Source of the DNA: an uncultured Spartobacteria bacterium
GTDB lineage: Bacteria; Verrucomicrobiota; Verrucomicrobiia; Chthoniobacterales; Chthoniobacteraceae
Reading direction: 5' to 3'
DNA length: 32,324 nt
Assembly (NCBI GenBank): GCA_903919125.1
Contig: CAIXGS010000019.1
Coordinates: 1-32,324, forward strand
The position numbers and the translations under genes are program-made. Shown here in pieces: positions 9,701 through 18,402 of the stretch (position 1 is the first letter of the stretch; the number at the start of each line of letters is the position of its first letter). The notes beneath the pieces were generated by a model, which saw only the letters and a program-made list of their open reading frames with translations, ran no database searches and was not told the DNA's origin.

Positions 9701-11303
9701 AGCGATTGACAGAATCTAGATTGTCACTGAAACCGAAGACTTTTTTGCGATAAAATTCTTCTGGTCTGAGAGTCGAGTCGACGTCGTCCCCTTGAATGCG
9801 CGGCGTGAGTAAGCGCGCGAGTAGCATGCCAGCCTGAATAGATGTACTGAGAAGCGACGCGCCTGCGGCGGGGTCGCCCTTTACGGCAAGACTGTACTCA
9901 CCTCCCTCCGCCTCCATTTCTCCATCACTACCCAAACCATGGTGCGGTCGAAACTCCTCAACATTGCCTGGGGCCAAACTCGCAACTCGCGCCAGATGTT
10001 GCGATGCGTCTCTCAGCGTTGCGGACAACCCGACAACGTGTAGAGACTTCAGTCGCGCCCAGTACCGCCAGCGGCGTAGAACCCATGCGACTTGGGCACC
10101 CGTCAGCCCTTCGTGAGCGTGAACCTCATCAAGCAAAAGTAATCGAGGCGCCTGTTCGCGAGGGCGCCGCATCCCAAAGGCCCGGTCCCATTGAGGATTA
10201 CACATCTCCCGATTGAGCATCTCTAAGGAGATGAATAGGACATCAGGGGGATTACGTTGGATTTCTTCTCGCGTGATCGCGAGGACACCATCGGGTACGT
10301 CAGGGTTGGTCGCCCCTTTTCGATACAGACTGGTACGATGATTCTTGCGGTCTGTGGCGCGCCAGACCAACTCGCTGCGACCTCCGTCGACAGGAGATTT
10401 TAAATACGGGATAACCGCGTCGGTTCCTCGACGGTCCCAGTGGTAGGGCTTCGGATTCTGATCCTCGAACCACTGGGCGTAGGGAGTGCCGCCGAGCAAC
10501 GCTCCGAAGCGGATCGGTCGAAGGCCATTCGCGACCAGAACCGGACGCAATTTCTCGGCTTCCGATATGGCTTCTCGAAGTTGGTCAGCAAGGAGCACAT
10601 TGCGCGGGTAGATGGCAATGATCTTGGTGAAAGATTCGCCGCGTAGGCTCGCCGCGATACTCAGGAACGCGGGAACGTAAAAAGCTTTGGTCTTTCCGGA
10701 ACCCGTGCCCGCACAAACGACGGAACCGTGAAATCCAGAATCTCCATAACTCTTAAGAATGCGTTCAAAAGCTCTGACCTGAAAGCCTGAGAAGCTGAAA
10801 TGCCCCCCCTCTTTTCTGGCTGCGAGAGCAAAGAAGCATTGACGCATTAGTTCCCCATGAGGTGAGGGACAAACCGACTGAATGCGCTCCCATACAGATT
10901 CTGCGCTTTGGTCACGGCGAGGATAGAGGCGGGGGGAAACCTTTAGTTTTATGTCAGATACTAAGCGTGGACCCGTAGCCCAGTCATCAACCCGGAACAT
11001 TTGGCGGAGATTGGCCAGGAGGCGCACGCCTTCGGCAAAACGAGTGCGATACGAATTCTCAGAATCTGGGACCTGATAGATGAGATTGCGCTGCCGCATC
11101 TGCAGCAGGAACGACCTTATGGTGTGTCCTTGGTTGGCAAGGTCTATCCAACGCGCTTGGAGTTCATCTGGGGCCTCGGAGGAAAACGCCTCTTCGATTT
11201 CAGGAACAGTCCAACGAACATTGTGGAATCCCCAAGAGAGAAGGCGCTCCTCCCGTTTCTCGAGAAAGGTCAGGAACTCTCCGGCGAAGGACTGAACACT
11301 CAT
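6750..11303 (-). CDS. dpdJ: DpdJ, very large DEVH-box helicase
   Basis: This 1517-aa superfamily 2 helicase-like protein has motif I AGTGSGKT (about 198-205), motif II LLDEVH (about 391-395), motif III GLSATL (about 426-430), a motif V-like ATSSLEVGFDD (about 609-618) and motif VI QRKGRAGR (about 638-645). A long C-terminal half follows, with a Cys cluster CPDGCPECLHQRG near the end, like the DUF1998-type metal-binding tail of MrfA/DISARM-type helicases. The ATG at 11303 follows the dpdI stop by 2 bp. It belongs to the presumed restriction half of Dpd and would translocate on DNA using ATP. All ATPase motifs are intact. The name rests on family type plus cluster position. Confidence 0.82.
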   Translation of the reverse strand: MSVQSFAGEFLTFLEKREERLLSWGFHNVRWTVPEIEEAFSSEAPDELQARWIDLANQGHTIRSFLLQMRQRNLIYQVPDSENSYRTRFAEGVRLLANLRQMFRVDDWATGPRLVSDIKLKVSPRLYPRRDQSAESVWERIQSVCPSPHGELMRQCFFALAARKEGGHFSFSGFQVRAFERILKSYGDSGFHGSVVCAGTGSGKTKAFYVPAFLSIAASLRGESFTKIIAIYPRNVLLADQLREAISEAEKLRPVLVANGLRPIRFGALLGGTPYAQWFEDQNPKPYHWDRRGTDAVIPYLKSPVDGGRSELVWRATDRKNHRTSLYRKGATNPDVPDGVLAITREEIQRNPPDVLFISLEMLNREMCNPQWDRAFGMRRPREQAPRLLLLDEVHAHEGLTGAQVAWVLRRWRYWARLKSLHVVGLSATLRDASQHLARVASLAPGNVEEFRPHHGLGSDGEMEAEGGEYSLAVKGDPAAGASLLSTSIQAGMLLARLLTPRIQGDDVDSTLRPEEFYRKKVFGFSDNLDSVNRWFNDLSDAESKRLASVRQPPPQDVPDLIRRRRFAEGQVWELSKLIGHNLGSPLTVTRCSSQDPGADANSDLIIATSSLEVGFDDADVGAMLHHKRPSSMSSFIQRKGRAGRTRGARPWTVVVLSDYGADRWAFHSAEQLFHPEVDSLVLPTLNPYVLRVQVSHFLIDWIGRSIGGNISAFRYLQGPLNFFNDCAAPDKASDLLRRLLEQGHDWNQFERDLQQFFCFSSGLGEDSAKALLTSLLWHEPRPLLMQVVPTLLRKLEANWAYSYPPTPAAVEDKGARRPLPQFIPKATFGELEVGEAIVELEPYQRFERQSESMEVSRFLFETCPGRVSKRFATKQDEPGYWIEFSAKLQAGSNAPSIDELFPRHTFLQEVEGVSIFQPDAAYITHRPRDVSDASNAHWIWQTLIRVEGEGELLPVRLITPWSHAFSDACAYLHSSSAWVEIVRYSEESLFEMRRNKQAVSGNLRLQRMAESNNPERQAVGFKLRADGVHFVLSADHLNSRPPLADAVSDRFRSDYFKFRVSKSLVMSGLVNSFQAEWLSDMSLAMLSATAMSKKCDLAKAQEHLMGVRPQAAARVLDVIFQMRGISVNGAEEEAKLRETLVAAWDVPAIRDTIAELEAVLWYPPEESFSVWVRQRYAVTLGQALRSAMVSLAPQVSEEDLALDVLPRPEGGFDLSITETSSGGVGQIETIVREMQRQPRRFLDGLEFALHFCGREQTAANLLAVVRDACNVNSPVQEAFVEVRMAAGFAALQEASERLRSALQSQGFSATRSVVASVVNKLLRPGSDGASDRLTHRINRAWFRRSTRLGISVPGRTFAYTYAQHAKIGPILRRHFEHIGGEPPSPSQLFAQLQQLLFESCPDGCPECLHQRGRYYDLGLPSRALARGWLGIEIHEVFLDADPEGWLDKARQALRESGRVRLVASLSQRTELAQGLPQLTVAELELESLQVSVSVARVEQSANRVAVVLHIPDFVNG

Positions 11304-11305
11304 GG

Positions 11306-12016
11306 CTACGAGGACAACCGGACGCGAAATGAGTTTTGTAAGTTCAAGGATTTAATCTGCCCTGCCACATCTGGATGCTGCGCGTCGCTAAAAGATGCTC
11401 CATGCGCAGAGGCAGCAGCCTGCAGGAATTTGCCAAAAGGAGTGTCAAGGCGTAGTTGAGATACAGCCTCAGTTAATTGCTCCAAGTTTTCTACAACCAC
11501 TTCAACATCCTCGGATTTACTCGGTAACTTATCAGCATAAGAGCGCAGTCGGCCGACAGATGTTTTCAAGCGATCACTTTGCGCTCGAACAACGGGTATG
11601 TCTTGACCGATGGCACAGACGACTCCTGAAAGGGCCTCCCATTTCTCTATTTTGCTCTGAAGGGATGATCGCCAGCCTGATTTAGTTCTCTTCAGAGCCT
11701 CTTTCGCGCGCTCAGAAAGATTAGTAAAGCTCTCTTCAGTTCCTGACTCACTGATTGCGTCAGCATCCCTCCGAAGTTTTTCGGCTAATCTTTTTGCTAT
11801 ACGAGCGGAACTTTTTATCGACTTGTTCCCGACATCATACTCGAGCGATGGCAACGAGGATGAGGCGAATGAAATCGTCGTTGACGCTTCTGACAGATGG
11901 AGGTTTGCAGCTTCCGCCAGCGCATGAAATCGACTAAAAAGCCCAGCCTGCTTGAGGCTTTTTCGAAACTCAGGTAGGGCAACGAGTCTTTCTTTGAGGT
12001 TGGTCAAGGGTTTCAT
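11306..12016 (-). CDS. dpdI: DpdI-like small helical protein
   Basis: This 236-aa protein is rich in Lys, Glu, Ser and Leu. It has extended helical, coiled-coil-prone stretches (about residues 70-150 and 165-195) and no recognisable enzymatic motif, signal peptide or membrane segment. Its ATG overlaps the dpdH stop by 4 bp (ATGA) and its TAG ends 2 bp before dpdJ, so it is co-translated with the ATPase and the helicase. A bridging or scaffold role between DpdH and DpdJ would fit, but this is only inference from position. The name dpdI is by position and size within the cluster. Confidence 0.55.
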   Translation of the reverse strand: MKPLTNLKERLVALPEFRKSLKQAGLFSRFHALAEAANLHLSEASTTISFASSSLPSLEYDVGNKSIKSSARIAKRLAEKLRRDADAISESGTEESFTNLSERAKEALKRTKSGWRSSLQSKIEKWEALSGVVCAIGQDIPVVRAQSDRLKTSVGRLRSYADKLPSKSEDVEVVVENLEQLTEAVSQLRLDTPFGKFLQAAASAHGASFSDAQHPDVAGQIKSLNLQNSFRVRLSS

Positions 12017-15000
12017 TCAGAATCAGATTCGACTTGCTCTCCAGGCTCAAGATGAGATGCCATTTTATCTAGGACGGCTAGCAATTGAGTTCGAGTATCT
12101 CCCCGCGGGCCTCCCATGGTTTCAATTTCCTGCAATTGTCCATCTACGCGATTAAGGTGGCGTTCGATGACGCGCAGCGATTCAACGCATTGCCTTAGTT
12201 TTTTTGGATTGAAAACCGCCACCTCCAAAAGAGACGTTGCATCAAAAACGGCTTGAGCGTTTTCCAGAGCTACCCCCCACGACGCGCGGATGTCAGATGT
12301 CTGAATGTGCTTCTTCTGCCACAGATCCTCAAATTCTGGGTTTGGGATCGGCAATATCCCGGGCCTACGGTGGGCGCCGTGTTGAAGTTCAATCACCTCG
12401 ACCGCATCAGTTAGGCAGGCCTCGATATTTTCACGCGGACTGCCTCCGACGAAACCAGCGTCGTTCATAAATTTTCTAGTTGTTTCCAGATGGACGCCGA
12501 TCGCCTGCTTTTCCCTCTTTAGTCTTTCAGGAATGGACTCAAATGCGCCCATGCAAAAGGGATGAATTGCCTTAAAACGCGGGTTCCAGTGACCTTGCTT
12601 TGCTGAATCTGGCGGTGGTTCGAAACAGAAGCGCTGTTCGAAGTCGTTCAACAACTCGAGAAGCGGAACCGGATTGATGAAATCTTTTGGATCTGCATCC
12701 CCCTGACCCGCACCGACTTCTTGAATCACAAAACTTCTTAGAGTCGCGTGTTTTTGTTCAAGATCTTCAACGATGTCCCCCAGTTCAGAGGAAACAGTCA
12801 CGGGGCGCTCGGTACCAGGCCAGACTGCCTCCAGCAGCGATTGAATTCGCTCGGCACGGTTATCAGAGAACCGCTTCCGATCGCGAAGCATTGCGGTCAG
12901 AGCAAGCGCTTGAACGGCACTCCTGAGGCACTGCTCCACGACCTGCGGTTCAGTCGGTTGAATGCTGTTTACGACCAAACTGCGATGTTTGCGGAGCCAC
13001 CGGGAAACAGAACGCTTGTGAATCTCAGCGTCACTGAAATTCCAAGTTTTGGAAGGACTGCGATCGAACAAGAGTAGACTTTGTATTAAGCCTCGTGTTT
13101 CGGTATTACGTGGGAAATGGAAATTTAGCAGGCCTGTTGGTTTTGCCACTTGTCCTTCAATTTTTGGTACTGTACTGCCGCCAATCAGATGCTTTTTCTC
13201 GGCGATTGGAGTGCCCAGAAAATCCTCCCATTTAATGCAATCCTTAAGAAATTTTCCAAGCAAGCCCCTGAATTTGCTGTCTTCTTGCAATTGCTGACTG
13301 TTGTGCTCCCACTTGTCTAGATGTCCTAACAATCTGTCCAGTTCAGCATCGACTTTCGGTTTGGGGGTACCGAGCGTTGCTGAAGTCTGAGACTTTGGAG
13401 AAGCGTTAACGCTGTTGAGGGGTTGCGAAACAGGGCTTCCTGAAAATGACGGGAGGCCGAGCGGTGCCAGAAAAGGCTGTAAAGCAGTTGCCATCTCATC
13501 TGCGTTGTTTGCCGCAACCCAGAATGACGCCAGGAAGCGGAGGCGCTGACGACGCTCTTCGTCCCAAGCAGCGCCGCTGGAAAATCGATTCACAAATCCA
13601 GACCAAATTGGGGGAGTGGGAATTTCGACTTGAAAAACCTGTGCGCGAGGAAAGCGCTGCGCCTCAAGGCTATCGAAGGACTGCTCTAGAGCCTTGAGTA
13701 TAACATGATCTAAAAGGCCTCGCTGCGAACGATAACGAGCGTCCGTCAATTTATTAAGAAGCGCATGCGGCGCGTTCTCCGAAAATGGGAACATGCCAAC
13801 TTCAACCCCACCCTCAAAAGTGACTTTCCCAAAGACAGAGTGGCATTCTGGTTTGCAAGGACAATCCTGACAGCGACTGTGACTCACATCACCTTTGAAT
13901 CGACTCTCCGCGATGGCTTCGAGTTCGTCATCGGTCGACCGAACAGCGTTCAAATAACGAGCGGTAAATTTGGCAACATCCTCACGACTGGAGGCCCACT
14001 TTTGGGCGCCCTCCCCACCGACCTCGTACACTTGCGTGGCACGCTGCCGCTGACTGTCTGGAAGGCGCTGCCAACCATTCTCTGTTATGCCGAGAACGGC
14101 AACCATCGGGCAGAGGCCTTCTTCTTCGTCACGAGGCTCAAATGCATTTACGACGTCCTGATCCAGTCCGGTCACGGATACATCTTCGATAAATACGGCC
14201 AGCGACTCCTTTGACCCAAGTTGCCGACGGATTTCGGTAAAAATACGAAGCAGGTCATTGCCCTTGATTCCCGTCGTAGCGCGTATCGCGTCGCGCAATG
14301 CGATGTTCAGGACCTCCACCGCTTTTTCTCGCGTATCATCCTCCTCACTAAGATCTTCAACGAAATTGTAAACCTCAGCTGAAACTGTCTGCCTCGAAAA
14401 CGCACCTGGGGACACGCGTAATTCCTCGGTAGTGAAGGCAGGGTAGTGCTCCCGTTCATCTACGGAACTGGGGTCCGTGAGTCGCTTGATGATTTGATCA
14501 ATAACACCACCCTCTCGCTTCATTAACCCGCCAAAGCCTTCTGAGCGGAGAGCCTGCCCTAGATGCCTAAGTGAACGATCCAAGGGTTGGCGTCCGTGTT
14601 CGTTGACCCAGCGCGAGTCGACCTCAAGCGCAAGTTCGGCAAGGAGTGTTGCACGGGCGGTCTGCGCGGATAAACGGTCAATCGCCCCCTGAACGAGGCT
14701 CATGTGCCGCTCAAATTCATTGCCCAACTGGCGTACAATTTGCCCCAAAGCGTCCTTAAGACTACCATTGCCACGGGTCACAAGAACAATGCGGGGCTTG
14801 GCTGCGGAAGTAGATTCCTTATTCCATCTGTAGTCGGAACGCTCTTTAAGCCAACGGATGAGATGGGATTTGCCAGTTCCCGGTTCGCCTTTCACAAAGG
14901 CCTGCACCGATCGATTGGGCCGAGAAAAAATCGCGGTGAACACCTCCTCTTCGGTCAAGGTAACCCCGGTCGATTTTCCGTCGGTGATTCTGCTAAAAGG

Positions 15001-15120
15001 CGAGTGCGCCGCAAGGAAACTGGCAGCTGAACTGGAACTGGTCTGCGCAGTTAGTGAGATGACTTTCGGGACCTGATCCAAAGTCCAACATGGCTTACCT
15101 ACAGATTCTGGGTGTGGCAT
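12013..15120 (-). CDS. dpdH: DpdH, large P-loop ATPase
   Basis: This 1035-aa protein has Walker A GEPGTGKSHL (about 78-87) and a likely Walker B SLAVFIEDVS (about 306-315). A small Cys cluster CQDCPCKPECH (about 417-427) may bind zinc. The rest is large and helical without known motifs. The frame is open to a TTG at 15153, but the ATG at 15120 has AAAGGA five bases upstream and lies one base after the dpdG stop, so it is preferred. This is the STAND/AAA-like ATPase expected as DpdH in Dpd clusters, probably driving DNA recognition or signalling in restriction. It sits between dpdG and dpdI with overlapping or near-overlapping ends, which suggests a fixed stoichiometry. Confidence 0.78.
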   Translation of the reverse strand: MPHPESVGKPCWTLDQVPKVISLTAQTSSSSAASFLAAHSPFSRITDGKSTGVTLTEEEVFTAIFSRPNRSVQAFVKGEPGTGKSHLIRWLKERSDYRWNKESTSAAKPRIVLVTRGNGSLKDALGQIVRQLGNEFERHMSLVQGAIDRLSAQTARATLLAELALEVDSRWVNEHGRQPLDRSLRHLGQALRSEGFGGLMKREGGVIDQIIKRLTDPSSVDEREHYPAFTTEELRVSPGAFSRQTVSAEVYNFVEDLSEEDDTREKAVEVLNIALRDAIRATTGIKGNDLLRIFTEIRRQLGSKESLAVFIEDVSVTGLDQDVVNAFEPRDEEEGLCPMVAVLGITENGWQRLPDSQRQRATQVYEVGGEGAQKWASSREDVAKFTARYLNAVRSTDDELEAIAESRFKGDVSHSRCQDCPCKPECHSVFGKVTFEGGVEVGMFPFSENAPHALLNKLTDARYRSQRGLLDHVILKALEQSFDSLEAQRFPRAQVFQVEIPTPPIWSGFVNRFSSGAAWDEERRQRLRFLASFWVAANNADEMATALQPFLAPLGLPSFSGSPVSQPLNSVNASPKSQTSATLGTPKPKVDAELDRLLGHLDKWEHNSQQLQEDSKFRGLLGKFLKDCIKWEDFLGTPIAEKKHLIGGSTVPKIEGQVAKPTGLLNFHFPRNTETRGLIQSLLLFDRSPSKTWNFSDAEIHKRSVSRWLRKHRSLVVNSIQPTEPQVVEQCLRSAVQALALTAMLRDRKRFSDNRAERIQSLLEAVWPGTERPVTVSSELGDIVEDLEQKHATLRSFVIQEVGAGQGDADPKDFINPVPLLELLNDFEQRFCFEPPPDSAKQGHWNPRFKAIHPFCMGAFESIPERLKREKQAIGVHLETTRKFMNDAGFVGGSPRENIEACLTDAVEVIELQHGAHRRPGILPIPNPEFEDLWQKKHIQTSDIRASWGVALENAQAVFDATSLLEVAVFNPKKLRQCVESLRVIERHLNRVDGQLQEIETMGGPRGDTRTQLLAVLDKMASHLEPGEQVESDSE

Positions 15121-15121
15121 A

Positions 15122-16015
15122 TCAGTCCTTTGAGGGGAATTCGACGGCGACAAAGCGGGCGCTCGAGAAGTCCTCGTTACGCGGCGGTTCAGCCTCGCCT
15201 ATGTTCCAACCATCGCTGTCCGCTGGGCACGAAAGGCGGATAACTCCATCCAAATGAAGCTCGGTCAGAGCGTGGCTGAGGCCCAATGTGCAGTGTTTTC
15301 CAGAGCCATCCCATTTCCGGTTCGCCTGACGAAACAGTTCACCTCCATCGAGTTCGGGACAAGCCGCGGCCAATTGTTCCATGAACACATTGGCCTCTAA
15401 CTTTTTCTGGCGATCGAAAATCCTCGGGAGAGCACGTTGCAGACGCTCATAGGGATTGGGCTGAAACTCACTATTGGGATCATACCATCCGAGACCAACA
15501 AAGTTGAGCCACCTCCGCAGACCGGTGAGTTTATCGCCATTAAAAGGGTTGGCCTGTTTCTCATTTTCAAATACGGCTTCGTTAAAGGCGGCAGCCCATT
15601 GATCGTTGTTGTACGATCGAAAGTCGTGTGCCCTTTTACCCAAGCCAAGGATGTAGGCATAAAATAGCGCGAAATACTTCTCCACCTCGACGTTCGAGAG
15701 AACCACGGAGTCAAATGCATGCAGGATCGCTCCTCGCGAGTTGAATGACTGGCGGTACTGCTGGGAGAGTGTAAGCGTTCCCTCACGGTCGACCGCAAGT
15801 CCGAGCGCTGTCGCAGCCTGCACGGTTACCAATGCGGGATTTCCATCTCCAGTGGAAGGATTTAGAGGCCTAGGTTGCAGAAGTTTATATACATCTTCGC
15901 GAACCAACCCGCGTGGACAATAGGCTAGTAGTTCAACCAGTATCTGCAGGCGGACAGGGGTTACCGGATTGTGGGTAAACATGGAAGTGAAGTATTGGGA
16001 GGCTCTGGCAGCCAT
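15122..16015 (-). CDS. dpdG: DpdG-like protein of the Dpd cluster
   Basis: This is about 297 aa from the ATG at 16015. A TTG at 16033 and an ATG at 15982 are alternative starts, and none has a clearly spaced ribosome-binding site (a GGAGG lies only one base before 16015). All three overlap the end of dpdF, whose stop is at 15961. The N-terminal 80 residues (VRLQILVELLAYCPRGLVRE, then a later hydrophobic turn) look like a winged-helix DNA-binding domain; the remainder is not recognised. It lies between RecQ-like DpdF and ATPase DpdH, where Dpd clusters carry DpdG. A DNA-binding or adaptor role is inferred only. Confidence 0.62.
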   Translation of the reverse strand: MAARASQYFTSMFTHNPVTPVRLQILVELLAYCPRGLVREDVYKLLQPRPLNPSTGDGNPALVTVQAATALGLAVDREGTLTLSQQYRQSFNSRGAILHAFDSVVLSNVEVEKYFALFYAYILGLGKRAHDFRSYNNDQWAAAFNEAVFENEKQANPFNGDKLTGLRRWLNFVGLGWYDPNSEFQPNPYERLQRALPRIFDRQKKLEANVFMEQLAAACPELDGGELFRQANRKWDGSGKHCTLGLSHALTELHLDGVIRLSCPADSDGWNIGEAEPPRNEDFSSARFVAVEFPSKD

Positions 16016-18402
16016 GCCTCCGGCGATGTCCAACGACGAAAGCCCTCGTTAACCGCTATATCCCGTCCTTCGCCAATCGTCTGTCCAGAGTACAAATGGA
16101 CGGATGGGAAAGGACGTCCCAAGTTGAGTGCGAGAGATTCGACTTTGCTGAAATGGAAAAAAACTACTGGTTCATTCGCAAAGGCACCCAACCTCGCCTC
16201 CGAGGTTAACGGGTCCAGTCGATACGGTTCCGCCGTATTAGACCCCATGGCATCCGCAAAACACCGGAGGAGACTGCTAAAATGTTCCGAGCCACAATAA
16301 AATTGGCGGAGTCCTTTCTGATTAATGCACCGAGATATGATATCTACAAGGCTGACTCGAGACGCGGAGTTCGAGTATTCGGGTAAGCCTTCAACCCATA
16401 CTGAGCGAGAATTATCTGCCGAAGGCGGGAGATTCGGATAAAAAAGTCTTTCGCAGTCGATCGCCGGCAATTCGAGACGGCGGCAACGGGGGCAACCGGG
16501 ACACGCGCGTTGGTCGCTGGCGATTCCATACAAATTGCCAATCAGACGCGCGGCACATGATTCACCCACGAGGAAATTGTCCAGGTTCTCTAGGCCTCTC
16601 CGAAAGTACCGGAGTTCTTCAATTCGCGAATTCTCCATCAAACTCGCAAGACTTGGCGTGTTGGGCGGAAATCCAGTGACTTTGACTATTACCGATTCTC
16701 GTGGATCTTCATCTGGCGACGTCGATGGAGCATACTTGATGTCGAGCAATTCAATAAGCCCCGCTCGCTTCAACTGCAAAAGAAGGCGTTTGTTCCACCG
16801 GACATTTTCCCCATAGGTGCGCTGGCCAATCAGTTGATCATGGCGAGCGTTCACAGGCAACCCGTAGCAAAGATTGTCGATGTGCTCAGCGCTTTCCAGC
16901 ATGGCAGACCAGCGCCCTTGAATCATCTCGGGGGTCATTAGGGTGACAGTGATACCCTCGGCCGTTTTCCGATCTCCTGGGGCAGTCAGCAAAAGACTCA
17001 CCGAGGACCATCCATCGCGACCGCCGCGACCGACCTCCTGATAGTAGCGGTCAAGCGTTTCCGGGAAACAGGCGTGAACAACGGCGCGAACATCTTGCTT
17101 GTCCACCCCGACACCAAAGGCGGAAGTGGCGATCATAAGGTCGATCTCGTTGTCTTTCCAGCGGCACAAAATCTTCCGTCGTTGGCGCCGATTTGTATCG
17201 CCGTGGAAGGTCTCCAGACGCTGAAAATTCAAACTACGAAAGTGTGCTGCAAATCTCTCCGCGTCGGCTTTTTCAGTAACATATAAGATGGCAGGACGGG
17301 GCAAGTGCCAAAGCGCATCCACAACGGCGGCATCGCGGTCGCTCCGAGAGGAAAACTGGTGTGAATAGTACTGAATCTCAGGCCGTAAACGCTGACAAAC
17401 GAACTCGTGCGGTTCGGCATCATCAGAGAAAAGTTCCTGCAGTAACCCTCGACATTCAGAGGTCATGGTGGCCGAAAACAAGAACGTTCGAAGTCGGTTG
17501 CCTGAAGCGTCGCGCCACTTACGCCGAGTTGCCGAAAGAATTTGAAACTCGACTCGAAACTGAGCACCCCATGTCTCTACGAGGTGAGCTTCGTCGATAA
17601 CCAGATTTTCAAGCCAACCATCTGCGGCAAATCTGTCAAAAAGAGGTCGTAGTCGACCCGAGACGCACGCTTCCGGGGATGTAAACAAGAGACGGGTGCG
17701 TTTTGATGAGACAGTTTCCAGAGTCGCCTCGGCATCTTCGTCTGCGGCGAAGTAAACAGGACTCACATCGGCTAGTTCGCCAAACATCCGTGTAGCGCTG
17801 ATCTGTTGATCGATAGCTAGCGCAACGGTCGGAACGACTACCACGGTCAGGCCTCCGGTGAAGCGTGGTAATAGTTGAAAACAGAGGCTTTTTCCTGAAC
17901 CGGTTGGCAGCACGATGGTTCTGGTCGTTCCCGGCGGCGCGTTCAGAACCGCCCAAGCGGCCTCTTTCTGAGCAGGCGAGCGCCACTTTTGGTAGCTTAC
18001 GGATCGTAAAAAACTCTCTGCCTCAAGGCTCTCATCGAGAGAACGATTGACGGGAGGCGAGTCGCAAGGAGGCACCTCATCCAACCAAACAGGCGAGTAA
18101 GGCGCCGCTCGAAGGTTCCCGTCATAGCCCCAGTCAATTCCAGCCTTCTCAAGGTCCGACAAAAGAGCATTGTCGACCGTAGGCCTCGGACAAATAAAAA
18201 AAGGGGAGGTACGAGACCACCTCAATACCTGCCGAAAAAGCACAGCCTGGTCTGGACCAAAGTTACCTGCTTGCTTCCACGAATTGAGGAAACGCGAAAC
18301 AGCGTAGGAAAAGTCCGGTTCCTCCGGCAGCGTAAAGAAATCTCCCGCGGGCGGCTTGCTGCTTTGGATTGCAGACCTCAAGGCTGTCAGCGGATCTATC
18401 AT
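15961..18402 (-). CDS. dpdF: DpdF, RecQ-like DEAH helicase
   Basis: This 813-aa RecQ-family helicase has PTGSGKSLCFQ (about 166-176), VIDEAHLVETWG (about 268-279), FSATM (about 309-313) and motif VI YYQEVGRGGRDG (about 453-464). A Cys-rich stretch CPGCPRC follows in the last third and may be a zinc site. The N-terminal 150 residues are an extra domain not found in minimal RecQ. The ORF could extend to 18438, but the ATG at 18402 overlaps the dpdE TGA as ATGA and is preferred. It is the second gene of the minus-strand operon, and DpdF in known clusters is RecQ-like. It likely unwinds or translocates on DNA during discrimination of unmodified DNA. A housekeeping RecQ is unlikely because of the context and the N-terminal extension. 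Confidence 0.83.
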   Translation of the reverse strand: MIDPLTALRSAIQSSKPPAGDFFTLPEEPDFSYAVSRFLNSWKQAGNFGPDQAVLFRQVLRWSRTSPFFICPRPTVDNALLSDLEKAGIDWGYDGNLRAAPYSPVWLDEVPPCDSPPVNRSLDESLEAESFLRSVSYQKWRSPAQKEAAWAVLNAPPGTTRTIVLPTGSGKSLCFQLLPRFTGGLTVVVVPTVALAIDQQISATRMFGELADVSPVYFAADEDAEATLETVSSKRTRLLFTSPEACVSGRLRPLFDRFAADGWLENLVIDEAHLVETWGAQFRVEFQILSATRRKWRDASGNRLRTFLFSATMTSECRGLLQELFSDDAEPHEFVCQRLRPEIQYYSHQFSSRSDRDAAVVDALWHLPRPAILYVTEKADAERFAAHFRSLNFQRLETFHGDTNRRQRRKILCRWKDNEIDLMIATSAFGVGVDKQDVRAVVHACFPETLDRYYQEVGRGGRDGWSSVSLLLTAPGDRKTAEGITVTLMTPEMIQGRWSAMLESAEHIDNLCYGLPVNARHDQLIGQRTYGENVRWNKRLLLQLKRAGLIELLDIKYAPSTSPDEDPRESVIVKVTGFPPNTPSLASLMENSRIEELRYFRRGLENLDNFLVGESCAARLIGNLYGIASDQRACPGCPRCRRLELPAIDCERLFYPNLPPSADNSRSVWVEGLPEYSNSASRVSLVDIISRCINQKGLRQFYCGSEHFSSLLRCFADAMGSNTAEPYRLDPLTSEARLGAFANEPVVFFHFSKVESLALNLGRPFPSVHLYSGQTIGEGRDIAVNEGFRRWTSPEAWLPEPPNTSLPCLPTIR

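Noticed and set aside
13765-14214. Plus-strand ORF of 149 codons
   Set aside because: Antisense to dpdH with no recognisable motif.
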